64,000 nt of DNA. Source: Thermohalobaculum sp050331335 (lineage in GTDB: Bacteria; Pseudomonadota; Alphaproteobacteria; Rhodobacterales; Rhodobacteraceae). Every line of letters starts with the position of its first letter. Positions within the stretch are counted from its first letter, which is position 1. The stretch spans positions 1 to 64,000 of the forward strand of contig JBHJGY010000021.1 of assembly GCA_050331335.1 (NCBI GenBank). Reading direction: 5' to 3'. This document shows, one piece after another, positions 17,574 to 25,782 of the stretch. The translations under genes were made by a program, and so were the position numbers. A model generated the notes under the pieces. That model was not told the DNA's origin. It did no database searches and saw nothing but the letters and a program-made list of their open reading frames with translations.

Positions 17574-18935
17574 ATGACCGACGGAACCTGGATCACCCTT
17601 ATCTCGCTCGGTGTCACCGTGCTCTTCATGCTCGGCGTGCCGGTCTTTCTCGTGATCGCCTATTGGGTGATCGGCGCGAGCTTCGTCCTTGGCATGACGC
17701 TCGACAATATCGGCGCGGCGCTCTCGGATGTGTTCACCGACGGCTTCGCGCTGCTGGCCATGCCGCTTTTCATCCTCACAGGCGACCTCATCAACCGCTC
17801 CGGGATCGCACGAAGGCTATCGGACTTCGCCTATGCGGTGCTCGGCTGGATCAGGGGCGGGCTCGCCATGGCCTCTCTCGGTGCTTGCGGCCTCTTCGCG
17901 GCGATCTCGGGCTCGAACTCGGCCACGACCGCCACCATCGGCTCGATGCTCCATCCCGAGATGGTGAAGGGCGGCTATGACGCGCGCTTCTCGGCGGCGA
18001 CGGCGGCGGCTGGCGGCACGGTGGGCATCATCATCCCGCCCTCGATCATCTTCATCGTCTACGGCTTTTTGATGAACCTGCCGATCTCGGATCTCTTCGT
18101 GGCGGGCATTATTCCCGGGGCGTTGATGGTGATCGGGATGCAGCTCGCCTGCTGGATCGTTTGCTCGATCAATGGTTGGGGTCATTTGATCCCGTTCCAG
18201 ATCGCCCGTATCGCCAAGACGGCGCTGGGTGCCTGGCTCGGCTTCTTCGCCATCGGACTGGTGCTGTGGGGGATCTACACCGGCAAGTTCTCGCCCACCG
18301 AGGCGGCGGGTGTCACGGTGGGGTTCTGTGTCATCGTCGGGCTTCTCTCGTTGCCGATCTACCGGTTGATCGGCTCACCTTCGCCGGAGCGCCCGGCCTC
18401 CGAGAAGTCGTATGGCGAAATGCTGGTGGTTCAGGGTTTCCGCATCACCGAGCTGCCGTCGATCACCATGCGCTCGGCGCAGATCACCGGGCTGCTCGCG
18501 CCGCTGATCGCGATCTCGGTTGTGATGCAGCAGATCCTGTCGCTCTTGGGCGCACAGGAGGTGATCGGCGATTTCGTGACCAGCATGGGCGGCTATCATG
18601 CGGTGCTTTTCACCGCGATGGCGATCGTCTTCTTCTCCGGCATGATCTTGGAGAGCTTGCCGGTAACGATCATCCTCGCGCCGATCCTCGCGCCGATCGC
18701 CGCCTCCGTCGGCATCGACCCGATCCACTTTGCGGTGATCTTCCTGGTGGGGGCGTCCATCGGGTTCATTACCCCGCCTTATGGCCTGAACCTTTATGTC
18801 GCGAGCGGCGTAACCGGCGTGCCCTATTTCAGGCTGATCAGGTATGCTGCGGTCTACCTGGTGGCACTGATCACGGTCTGGATCGTCGTGGCTCTGGTGC
18901 CGGAGCTGACGTCGGTGCTGCTACCCGAGCGGTGA
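17574..18935 (+). CDS. iseM: TRAP transporter large permease (DctM family)
   Basis: A 453-aa protein with about 12 hydrophobic helices, the translocation subunit of a TRAP system that moves substrate using the sodium gradient. DctM motifs include LLAMPLFILTGDLINRSGIA, FAAISGSNSATTATIGSM, GGTVGIIIPPSIIFIVYG and GFITPPYGLNLYV. Its stop codon overlaps a possible GTG start of the IclR gene as GTGA, so transporter and regulator form one operon. Confidence 0.88.
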   Translation: MTDGTWITLISLGVTVLFMLGVPVFLVIAYWVIGASFVLGMTLDNIGAALSDVFTDGFALLAMPLFILTGDLINRSGIARRLSDFAYAVLGWIRGGLAMASLGACGLFAAISGSNSATTATIGSMLHPEMVKGGYDARFSAATAAAGGTVGIIIPPSIIFIVYGFLMNLPISDLFVAGIIPGALMVIGMQLACWIVCSINGWGHLIPFQIARIAKTALGAWLGFFAIGLVLWGIYTGKFSPTEAAGVTVGFCVIVGLLSLPIYRLIGSPSPERPASEKSYGEMLVVQGFRITELPSITMRSAQITGLLAPLIAISVVMQQILSLLGAQEVIGDFVTSMGGYHAVLFTAMAIVFFSGMILESLPVTIILAPILAPIAASVGIDPIHFAVIFLVGASIGFITPPYGLNLYVASGVTGVPYFRLIRYAAVYLVALITVWIVVALVPELTSVLLPER

Positions 18936-18964
18936 GCGAGATCGCGCTGGGCTGGGAACGGAGA

Positions 18965-19744
18965 ATGGACGGGCCCGAGAAGGATACCGACGGCGCGGCC
19001 ATCCCGACCACGCTCCGCATGCTGGTGATCCTGGAGGAACTCGCGCGGATCGGGGTGCCCGTCACGCCGACCGCGGTCAACGAGGCGCTCGGCATCCCCA
19101 AGCCGACTATCCACCGGCTTTTCGCAACCCTCGAAGCCGAAGGGTTTCTGATGCGCGACATCGACGGGCGCTCTTTCACGCCCGGGCGACGGTTGCGGCG
19201 GATGTCGGTGAATGTGCTGTCCTCGCTCCGGGTACGCACGGCCCGGTTGGCGGTTCTGGGGCGGCTCGCCGAGGAGATCGGGGAGACCTGCAACATCGCT
19301 GTGCCAGACCGGGAGGCGATGGTCTATCTTGATCGGGTCGAGACCAAATGGCCCTTGCGGATCCAGTTGCCGGTCGGCACCCAGGTGCCGTTCTACTGCA
19401 CGGCAAGCGGCAAGATGTATCTGTCCACTCTCAACCCGGCGCATCTCGAACGCTATCTCCGGGCCGCGCGGTTCCCACCCCGAACGGACAAGACCCTCAC
19501 CGAGGTCGAGCAGATCAGGGCCGAGATCGCAGCGACGCGCGCGCGCGGATTTGGCGAAGATGCCGAGGAGTTCATGGAGGGCATGATCGCGGTCGCCGTG
19601 CCGGTTCTCGACGACCAGAGCCGCTTGCTCTCCACCGTCTCCTTCCACGCGCCCAAGATGCGGCTCTCACTCGCCGAGGCGCGGAGGCATGTGCCCAAGC
19701 TCCGGTCCGCCGCCGCAGAGCTGGTTCGGCTGGTGCTGCACTAG
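18965..19744 (+). CDS. iseR: IclR-family transcriptional regulator
   Basis: A 259-aa regulator. The N-terminal winged helix-turn-helix (about residues 15-75, PTAVNEALGIPKPTIHRLFATLEAEGF) is followed by the IclR ligand-binding domain (about 90-255, with CNIAVPDREAMVYLDRVE, FYCTASGKMYLS and ARGFGEDAEEFMEGM). The ATG at 18965 is preferred; a GTG at 18932 overlapping the dctM stop would add 11 residues. Being last gene of the TRAP operon, it likely controls that operon and the divergent iseJ-xsc pair, perhaps through the palindrome at 15521. The inducer (isethionate or a product) is inferred. Confidence 0.85.
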   Translation: MDGPEKDTDGAAIPTTLRMLVILEELARIGVPVTPTAVNEALGIPKPTIHRLFATLEAEGFLMRDIDGRSFTPGRRLRRMSVNVLSSLRVRTARLAVLGRLAEEIGETCNIAVPDREAMVYLDRVETKWPLRIQLPVGTQVPFYCTASGKMYLSTLNPAHLERYLRAARFPPRTDKTLTEVEQIRAEIAATRARGFGEDAEEFMEGMIAVAVPVLDDQSRLLSTVSFHAPKMRLSLAEARRHVPKLRSAAAELVRLVLH

Positions 19745-19861
19745 AGCACCGCCAGCGGGTGCGTCCGTATCAGTTGCGAGTTCGACCCGATTTCACGGCG
19801 ACCGGCCGGCGCAGATCGCCTATACTCGCCGCGTGGCGGTGCGCCACTGCGGAGGGAACCC

Positions 19862-20659
19862 ATGAAGCTCAGCCTGTCGACCCCTATTCTCGCGGTGGTT
19901 TGCATGCCCGGTCTCGCGCTGTCCGAGACGCCAGCGCCGGCCACCGACCCGCGTGCGATCGAGATCGCCCAGTCGGCCGCCGATTTCCTCGTGAGCCAGG
20001 AGCGGTTCTCGTTCAATTGGTTCGTCAGTGTGGATGAGGTTATTGACGGTCGAGAGAAGGTAACGGAGTTTCGCAGCGGTCGGAACCTGGTCGACCGCGC
20101 CCTTGGCTTCGTCTCGGAAACCGAGAACCGCGAGGGTTTTCGTGACTATTACTTCGACGGCGAGACCTTTACCATCGCTTCGCCGGCTGACAACACCTTT
20201 GCGAGCGCGGAATTCATCGGCGAAATCGATGCCCTGGCAGCTGCCGCGCAAGCGTATACAGGCTCGACTGTCCCGCTCTGGTCTCTGATGAGCCCAAGCC
20301 TCGGCGAGCGAATGACCGAGGGGGTGTTGAGCGGCGCCTATCTCGGCGAGACGGTGATCGCCGGCCGGCCGGTGCATCACCTCGCGTTCTCAGAATATGA
20401 TAGCGACTGGCAACTTTGGGTCGATACCGATCCCGACCGCCCCCTCATCGTGATGTTGATCGGGACCGACCCTTATACCCAGGGCTGGCCGCAATACCGC
20501 GCCTATCTCAGCAACTGGGATTTCGCGCCTGAAACCGGCCCAGAGGTCTTCACCTTCGCCCCGGATGAGAACGACACCCCCATCGCCATGCCGGACCTCG
20601 TCCCCCCGGCCGCGGCCGAAGAGGCAAGCGCGGGTGACACCCCCGCAGCGTCGGAGTGA
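19862..20659 (+). CDS. DUF2092-family periplasmic protein
   Basis: A 265-aa protein with an N-terminal signal peptide (hydrophobic stretch ending ALSETPA, about residue 22). The rest resembles DUF2092: an all-beta LolA/LppX-like fold with VTEFRSGRNLVDRAL, YYFDGETFTIASP and WQLWVDTDPDRPLIVMLIG. The function of the family is unknown; the fold suggests carriage of lipid or another hydrophobic ligand. The C-terminus is Pro/Ala/Glu-rich. The stop overlaps the next gene's GTG (GTGA), and DUF2092 proteins next to Pro/Arg-rich partners recur in other genomes, so the two probably act together. Confidence 0.7.
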   Translation: MKLSLSTPILAVVCMPGLALSETPAPATDPRAIEIAQSAADFLVSQERFSFNWFVSVDEVIDGREKVTEFRSGRNLVDRALGFVSETENREGFRDYYFDGETFTIASPADNTFASAEFIGEIDALAAAAQAYTGSTVPLWSLMSPSLGERMTEGVLSGAYLGETVIAGRPVHHLAFSEYDSDWQLWVDTDPDRPLIVMLIGTDPYTQGWPQYRAYLSNWDFAPETGPEVFTFAPDENDTPIAMPDLVPPAAAEEASAGDTPAASE

Positions 20660-21783
20660 CCGAGATGTCCGCCGCCCTGCGCCTCCTGGCCATTGCGCTG
20701 CTGTTCTCTCTCGGCCCGGCGCCGCAGAAGATCATTGGGTTCCAATTTTCCGTCGACCGTGCCGAGGCCCGACCCTTCGGCCGCGGCGGGGGAGCAAAGA
20801 TCCACCGCAAGTCGCGTCCGCAAGGCGCAAAGACCAGGGCCCGACCAGCAGCCCAGCGCCCCAATCGCATGGCCCGGAAGGACTGGGCCGGAGTGCGCCC
20901 TAACCGGCCGGCGGCACGCCCCGCCACCCGCCCGGCGGCGCGTCCCAACCGCCCGGCGGCACGCCCCGTTACCCGCCCGGCGGCGCGTCCCGTTACCCGC
21001 CCGGCGCCGGGGCGGCCCGCCGCCGTCCGGCCCAATCGTCCCGAGCTTGCCCGGCCCAACCGGCCCAACCGCCCGGTCACCCGGCCCGGAGCCCAGCGCC
21101 CGCCTCATGCCCGACCGCCGGGCCACAGGCCGCCCAACACGCGCCCGCCCGGCTATCGCCCGCCCGGCTACAGACCCCGGCCGCCGCTCGCCGGGCGCCC
21201 TCCGGGATGGCGCCCTCCCGGCTATCGCCCGCCCCATTGGCGCCCCCCCGCCTGGCGTCCGCCGGTCTATCGCCCCCCTTACTACCGCCCGCCGCATTGG
21301 CGCTGGGGCTCATATTATTACTACCCGCGCTGGGGCTGGTATTTCACGGCAGCGGTCGCTGGGGCCACCCTGGTTTACGTCGCCACACTTCCGGAGGATG
21401 ACGACTGCACCCCCGTGAACACTGCCGATGAGACAATGTATGTCTGTAACGGGGTGCTTTATCGGGCGACGGTTTATGAGAGCGAGACCGTTTATGAGAT
21501 CGTTTCGGAGGCGGAGGAGAACGTGACCCCCCCTCCGCCTGCCGACACTGCGCAACCTGTCCCCGGCGGCGACTGGCCGCGCCTCGCCTCACCCTACATG
21601 CGCGGCACGCAGGTGCGCGACATCCAGGCCGCACTCTCGGCGCTGGGCTATGACACCGGGGGCATCGACGGGGTGTTCGGCCGCGGTACCGATGCGGCTG
21701 TCCGCGACTTTCAGGCGGCCGAAGGCTTGCCGATCACGGGGGCTGTCGACCCCGAGACCCTGGCAGCGCTCGGGCTCGGGTAG
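20656..21783 (+). CDS. Secreted Pro/Arg-rich repeat protein with C-terminal peptidoglycan-binding domain
   Basis: A 375-aa protein in three parts. After a signal-like N-terminus (to about residue 25) comes a low-complexity basic region (about 50-210) of short repeats such as RPAARPATRPAARPNRP, then RPPGYRPPGYRP. Next is a hydrophobic Trp/Tyr-rich segment (WRWGSYYYYPRWGWYF) and a DUF6515-like middle with two cysteines. The C-terminus (about 310-372) is a PG_binding_1 domain (RGTQVRDIQAALSALGYD, FGRGTDAAVRDFQAAEGLPITG). This suggests a cell-wall-attached protein with a polycationic arm. The GTG at 20656 overlaps the upstream stop; ATG 20665 is an alternative. Confidence 0.7.
   Translation: MTEMSAALRLLAIALLFSLGPAPQKIIGFQFSVDRAEARPFGRGGGAKIHRKSRPQGAKTRARPAAQRPNRMARKDWAGVRPNRPAARPATRPAARPNRPAARPVTRPAARPVTRPAPGRPAAVRPNRPELARPNRPNRPVTRPGAQRPPHARPPGHRPPNTRPPGYRPPGYRPRPPLAGRPPGWRPPGYRPPHWRPPAWRPPVYRPPYYRPPHWRWGSYYYYPRWGWYFTAAVAGATLVYVATLPEDDDCTPVNTADETMYVCNGVLYRATVYESETVYEIVSEAEENVTPPPPADTAQPVPGGDWPRLASPYMRGTQVRDIQAALSALGYDTGGIDGVFGRGTDAAVRDFQAAEGLPITGAVDPETLAALGLG
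20905..21290 (+). repeat. Degenerate tandem repeats encoding the Pro/Arg-rich arm
   Basis: Short in-frame units rich in CGGCGGCACGCCCC/GTTACCCGCC (encoding R-P-A-A-R-P-x-T-R-P) repeat several times from about 20905 to 21020. They are followed by CGCCCGCCCGGCTATCGC-type units encoding R-P-P-G-Y-R. The array explains the biased composition and may expand or contract by slippage. Confidence 0.6.
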
Positions 21784-21901
21784 AACAGGCCCGAGCCCTC
21801 GGCGCACGTGGGGGCTCCGGCGGGGGCCCTGGATCGGGCCGCCGAGGCCCGCGATACCTGCCGGTCGAGGTCTGAGCCGACCGGCCGACAACGCCCGGCT
21901 C

Positions 21902-22348
21902 TCAGGATCCCGATGCGCGCTCGAGGCTGCGCAGCAGCGCAGTCCGCAGCCGCGCCCTGGCGGCGTCGCTCATCTCGGGTAACGTCTCCGACAGAACCGC
22001 CACGACATGGTCGCTGGTCTCGAGCCGGGTTTGCTTGATCTTCTCGAAGACAAGGTTCAGGCGGTCCGCCGTCAGGCCTTCGGTGATCAAAAGGTCCGCC
22101 AGCGCCCGGCGCGCCGCCAAAATCCGGATCTGGGCCTCGGCGAACTGACCGCGTTTGCTTTGCACCGCAGCCCGTAGCAGCGCCCGATCAGAGCCGCCGA
22201 TCTCTTCTGCGAAGTCCTCAAGCATTTGCCAGGCCATCGGGGGCTCGATCGCGGCGAGCTTTGCTCGATACCAAACCGTGGCGGTTGTCGCAGCCAAGCC
22301 GAAGTTTAGCACCACCGAGGCCAGAAGCGCGATCTTTACTGCGCGCAT
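21902..22348 (-). CDS. Periplasmic heavy-metal-sensor/Spy-like protein (CnrX type)
   Basis: A 148-aa protein with an N-terminal membrane anchor (residues about 5-25) and a helical periplasmic part rich in Arg, Ala and Glu. It resembles the Spy/CnrX/ZraP helical-hairpin family (WQMLEDFAEEIGGSDRALLRAAV, RLETSDHVVAVLSETLPEMS). It is the third gene of a sigma-factor cluster: sigma factor, anti-sigma and this sensor overlap one another. By analogy with CnrYXH it would detect a periplasmic signal and act on the anti-sigma factor. The start is ATG 22348, sharing one base with the anti-sigma stop (TGATG). No clear metal-binding His/Cys set is seen. Confidence 0.6.
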   Translation of the reverse strand: MRAVKIALLASVVLNFGLAATTATVWYRAKLAAIEPPMAWQMLEDFAEEIGGSDRALLRAAVQSKRGQFAEAQIRILAARRALADLLITEGLTADRLNLVFEKIKQTRLETSDHVVAVLSETLPEMSDAARARLRTALLRSLERASGS

Positions 22349-22632
22349 CACAAGCCCCCCGCTGATACTATTTGTAAGGCGACCCCCGCGGGATCTGGCG
22401 ACAGGTCGATCAGCGCCCCGACCAGGATCCCGGCGCATAGCGCGGCCGCGACGGCGCCGCCCAGCGCGAGCGGCTGCAACGGCGCGATCAGCCAGTCGAA
22501 GGTGATCCGGACCGACGCCTCCTGCGGCCCGAGTTGTTGCAACACCTGTTCGGCGACCTTGGCGGCCCTCTCCGCGCTGACTTTCGGGGCGGTCGCCACA
22601 AAAAGCGCATCTAAATCGTCTCGCTCGGTCAT
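22348..22632 (-). CDS. Small membrane anti-sigma factor candidate
   Basis: A 94-aa protein with a short cytoplasmic N-terminal part (MTERDDLDALFVATAP) and one transmembrane helix (about residues 55-78). It overlaps the ECF sigma gene upstream (ATGA) and the periplasmic sensor gene downstream (TGATG). Size, topology and position are those of small single-pass anti-sigma factors such as CnrY; there is no zinc-binding HxxxCxxC motif. Confidence 0.6.
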   Translation of the reverse strand: MTERDDLDALFVATAPKVSAERAAKVAEQVLQQLGPQEASVRITFDWLIAPLQPLALGGAVAAALCAGILVGALIDLSPDPAGVALQIVSAGGL

Positions 22633-23192
22633 CCCTGATCTCCCATGGCTTGGATATCTTCGTAGCGGCGGCGCAGCGTCTTGCGGGCCCTGGTGAGCAG
22701 CGACCCGAAGGCTTTCTCCGACAGATCGAGCGCCATTGCGGCGTCACGCCCGCTCAGGCGGTCGAAATGGAACAGCGCGAGGGCCGCCCGCTGCCGCTCC
22801 GGGAGGCTGCGAAAGGCGCGCTCAAAGTCGCGCTCCTGCTGGCGCGCGTGCAGCCGAGCCTCCGGAGCCGGCTCGTCGGACACGACGTCCCCCGCCTCCT
22901 CGATTGGCTCCTGGCGGGCCCGGCTCCCGCGCGTTCGGTCGATCGCCAGATTGACCACCATCCGATAGAGCCAGGTTTTGAATGAGCCGCGCTCGGGGTC
23001 GAAGAGCGCTGCCCGCTGCCACACCCTCAGGAAGGCCTCTTGGCAGATATCGTCTGCCTCTTGATTGCCGCCGGCGATCCGCTCGGCGAGCGCGAGACCG
23101 TATTGCATGTGACGCTCCATGAGCCCGCGCAGGGCGGAGTGATCGCCCTTTGCGACGCGCTGCATGAGGTTCTCGTCGGTCGGCTCTTGCAT
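22629..23192 (-). CDS. ECF (RpoE-type) RNA polymerase sigma factor
   Basis: A 187-aa sigma-70 family protein. Region 2 (about residues 12-80) includes QEADDICQEAFLRVWQRAA and FKTWLYRMVVNLAIDRTR; region 4 (about 125-180) includes FRSLPERQRAALALFHFDRLSGRDAAMALDLSEKAFGSLL. It heads a three-gene cluster with an anti-sigma factor and a periplasmic sensor, all overlapping, so it likely responds to an envelope or metal stress and may drive the adjacent exporter genes. The start is set at ATG 23192, giving standard ECF length; longer upstream extensions do not look like sigma sequence. Confidence 0.88.
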   Translation of the reverse strand: MQEPTDENLMQRVAKGDHSALRGLMERHMQYGLALAERIAGGNQEADDICQEAFLRVWQRAALFDPERGSFKTWLYRMVVNLAIDRTRGSRARQEPIEEAGDVVSDEPAPEARLHARQQERDFERAFRSLPERQRAALALFHFDRLSGRDAAMALDLSEKAFGSLLTRARKTLRRRYEDIQAMGDQG

Positions 23193-23443
23193 CGGGGCGC
23201 TCGCGCTGGGGTCGTCTGTGCCGTCCCCACAGATACGGTGGCTGGCGGCGTTTTCCTTCGCCGGCAAAAGAAAGTGGGAAAAATTCTCACATAAGGGCGA
23301 AGGAAACCCGCGGCTGCCCTCGTATCTCCCATGTCCGCATCTGAGTGACATCGACCAGCAGAGATGCCGCGATCCTGAACCACGGAGCAAATCCCCCGGC
23401 CCACCGACGCCAAGGGCCGGACACCAAATGAGTGAGGCAAACC

Positions 23444-24646
23444 ATGCGAGATCTTCCTGAGGCGGGGACGGCCCCGCTCTTGAAACCCCGGCCGAAGGCC
23501 CGGCGTCGCTCGGCTCGACGACCGCTTCTCTGGCTGTTGCTGGCGGCGGGCGCGGTCGCAGCGCTGATGGGCGGCGTGCGCTACGGGGTCGCGCGCGAGG
23601 CCACGCCGCATCTGGCGACTGCGGGCCCGTTGGAGATGGTGGTTACCGGCCCTGGCACGCTCGAGGGCCGGCGCAAGGCCGTCTTGAGCACCACCGCCCA
23701 GGGGCGGCTCGTCGAGCTCGGCGTCGCCGAGGGCGATCGGGTCCGAGCCGGTGCCGTGGTCGCCCGCTTCGATGACGCGCGCAGCCGCATCGAGGTCGAG
23801 AAGGCCCGGGACGAAGTGCGGGTGTCGGCGCAAATGGTGGCAGAGGCCAAAGCGCAGCTCAGCCGCGAGGAGGCCCATCTGGCGCGCGACGAACGCGAGC
23901 TCGCCCGTCGCCGCGCGCTCAAGGAACGGGCGGTGGTCTCGGATGGCGCGCTCGACATCGCCCAGGCGGATCGGAATGCGGCGGCGGCTCGGGTGGCAGA
24001 GGCCCAGGCCCGGGTCCGGCGGCTTGAGGCGGAGCTTGCGGTCGCCGAGCACCGTATTGCCTTGGCTCAGGAGGCGCTCGACCAGACCAGGATCCGCGCG
24101 CCTTTCGACGGCGTTGTGATCGGGAAGTCTCAGGAGGTCGGTGACGTTGTCACGCCGGGTACGGCGGTGCTTCGGGTTCTCGATACCGGCTCGCTGGTGT
24201 TGATTGCCCGCTTCGACGAGAGCGTGATGGCGCTGATCTCGGAGGGCCAAAGCGCGCAGGTGCGCTTCGAGTCCGAACCCGGGCGCCCGCGGGCGGCCGA
24301 GGTGGTGCGGATCAACCCGGAGGTGGACACCGAGACCCGGGAGGTCACGGTCGATCTGAAGCTGCGGTCGTTGCCGGACAGTTGGGCCGTGGGCCAGCGC
24401 GGAACGGGCGAGATCCGGATCGGGACCAAGCCCGAGGCGGTGACAGTGCCCTCCTCCGTGTTGGTGCGGCGTGGTGAGGAGGTCGGGGTTTGGGTGCTCG
24501 ACCGGGGCAGGGCACGCTGGCGTCCGATCGCGCTGGGTGCGGCGGTTGGCGACCGGGTCGAGGTCAGCGCGGGGCTTGATGGCGGCGTGACGGTGCTCGA
24601 TGGGACCCGGCTCTATGAAGCGATGCGGGTGGAGCTTCAGTCATGA
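23444..24646 (+). CDS. Periplasmic adaptor (membrane-fusion protein) of an ABC exporter, DevB/HlyD type
   Basis: A roughly 400-aa protein. A membrane anchor (about residues 22-45) precedes biotinyl-lipoyl-like halves (GPGTLEGRRKAVLSTTAQGRLVELGVAEGDRV and IRAPFDGVVIGKSQEVGDVV) that flank a coiled-coil hairpin of about 110 residues. A beta-barrel follows (VTVPSSVLVRRGEEVGVWVLDRGRARWRPIALG). It links the inner-membrane ABC unit to an outer-membrane channel. The exact start is uncertain: ATG 23444 or the upstream ATG 23432. It overlaps the permease gene by ATGA and lies divergent from the ECF sigma cluster. Confidence 0.82.
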   Translation: MRDLPEAGTAPLLKPRPKARRRSARRPLLWLLLAAGAVAALMGGVRYGVAREATPHLATAGPLEMVVTGPGTLEGRRKAVLSTTAQGRLVELGVAEGDRVRAGAVVARFDDARSRIEVEKARDEVRVSAQMVAEAKAQLSREEAHLARDERELARRRALKERAVVSDGALDIAQADRNAAAARVAEAQARVRRLEAELAVAEHRIALAQEALDQTRIRAPFDGVVIGKSQEVGDVVTPGTAVLRVLDTGSLVLIARFDESVMALISEGQSAQVRFESEPGRPRAAEVVRINPEVDTETREVTVDLKLRSLPDSWAVGQRGTGEIRIGTKPEAVTVPSSVLVRRGEEVGVWVLDRGRARWRPIALGAAVGDRVEVSAGLDGGVTVLDGTRLYEAMRVELQS

Positions 24647-25782
24647 ACCTCGCGATTAAGGACATCCGCCACACCCTGCCACGCTTTATCGTCACCTTGT
24701 TGGGCATCGGCATGTTGATCACCGCCAGCCTTGGCATGGTCGGGCTCTATCGCGGCATAGTCGAGGATGCGACGTTGCTGATCGAGGAGATCGACACCGA
24801 TTACTGGGTGGTGCAGGGCGGGCGTCTGGGGCCCTTCGCGGAGGGCTCCGTCCTGCCGGCCAACATGGATCGGCGGGTCGCGGGCGTGCAGGGCGTGGCC
24901 CGGGTCAGGCGCTTCGTGCAAGCCGACCAGCAGATCCTCCATGGCGGCCGCGAGGTCCGGGTGACGCTCGTGGGATTGGATTATCCCAAGGACCGGGGGG
25001 AGTGGGTACGTCTGGTGGCGGGTCGTCATCTGGCGCAGGGTCGTCACGAGGTGATCGTCGATCGGAGCCTGGGCTTTGCCTTGGGGGACCGTATCGACCT
25101 CGCGCGCGACAGCTACACGGTGGTCGGCCAAACCGAGGGCATGGTCAACGGCATGGGCGACGGGCTGATCTTCGTCTCCATCAACGATGCACTCGAGATT
25201 TCACGGCGCAAGCCAAATGAGGAGATCCTGCTCGCCCGGGCGGCGGCCGGGCTCGACACGCTCCCGCAGGACAGCAAGATTGCAGCGATCCTGGTGGATC
25301 TCGAGCCAGGGGCGGATCCGGAGAACTTGCGCCGGGCGGTTCTCAGCTGGGGTGATGCGAACATCCTGAGCTCCGCAGAACAGACCGATCTCTTTCTCAA
25401 TCAACGGCTCTGGCGGCTCAGGGTGCAGATCCTCGCCTTCACCACCGTGCTCATGATCGTCATGACCATTGTGATCTCGCTGATCGTCTACACAATGACC
25501 CTGGAGAAACTGCACCAGATCAGCCTTTTGAAGCTGATGGGCGCGCGCAACGGCCTGATCTCCGGAATGATCGTGCAGCAGGCCCTGCTGATCGGTCTCG
25601 GCGGTTATCTGGTGGGCGTTGCCCTGGCCCATTTGGTCTTCCCGCATTTTCCGCGGCGCGTGGTGCTCGATCCCGGCGATCTGACGATGATGCTGTGCGT
25701 CGTCCTGCTGATCGGCTTCGTCGCTGCCCAACTCGGGGTTCATCGCGCGATGCAGGCCAAGCCACAGGATGTTTTGTCATGA
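24643..25782 (+). CDS. ABC exporter permease, FtsX/DevC type
   Basis: A 379-aa permease with the MacB/FtsX layout: TM1 at about 20-42, a large extracytoplasmic domain (about 50-245), then three TM helices (about 265-290, 305-335, 345-370). DevC-like motifs are LAIKDIRHTLPRFIVTLLGIG and LLKLMGARNGLISGMIVQQALLIGLGGYLVG. Together with the adaptor upstream and ATPase downstream (ATGA overlaps on both sides) it makes a DevBCA-like efflux or lipid-export system. The substrate is unknown. Confidence 0.82.
   Translation: MNLAIKDIRHTLPRFIVTLLGIGMLITASLGMVGLYRGIVEDATLLIEEIDTDYWVVQGGRLGPFAEGSVLPANMDRRVAGVQGVARVRRFVQADQQILHGGREVRVTLVGLDYPKDRGEWVRLVAGRHLAQGRHEVIVDRSLGFALGDRIDLARDSYTVVGQTEGMVNGMGDGLIFVSINDALEISRRKPNEEILLARAAAGLDTLPQDSKIAAILVDLEPGADPENLRRAVLSWGDANILSSAEQTDLFLNQRLWRLRVQILAFTTVLMIVMTIVISLIVYTMTLEKLHQISLLKLMGARNGLISGMIVQQALLIGLGGYLVGVALAHLVFPHFPRRVVLDPGDLTMMLCVVLLIGFVAAQLGVHRAMQAKPQDVLS

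Noticed and set aside
20905..21290. Considered as a CRISPR-like or satellite array
   Set aside because: Units are short, in frame and degenerate with no spacers; they encode a protein repeat.
20503..21297. Minus-strand frames opposite the Pro/Arg-rich protein
   Set aside because: Repeated Arg-Ala-Gly sequence is simply the complement of the plus-strand repeats; the plus frame has a signal peptide and a peptidoglycan-binding domain.
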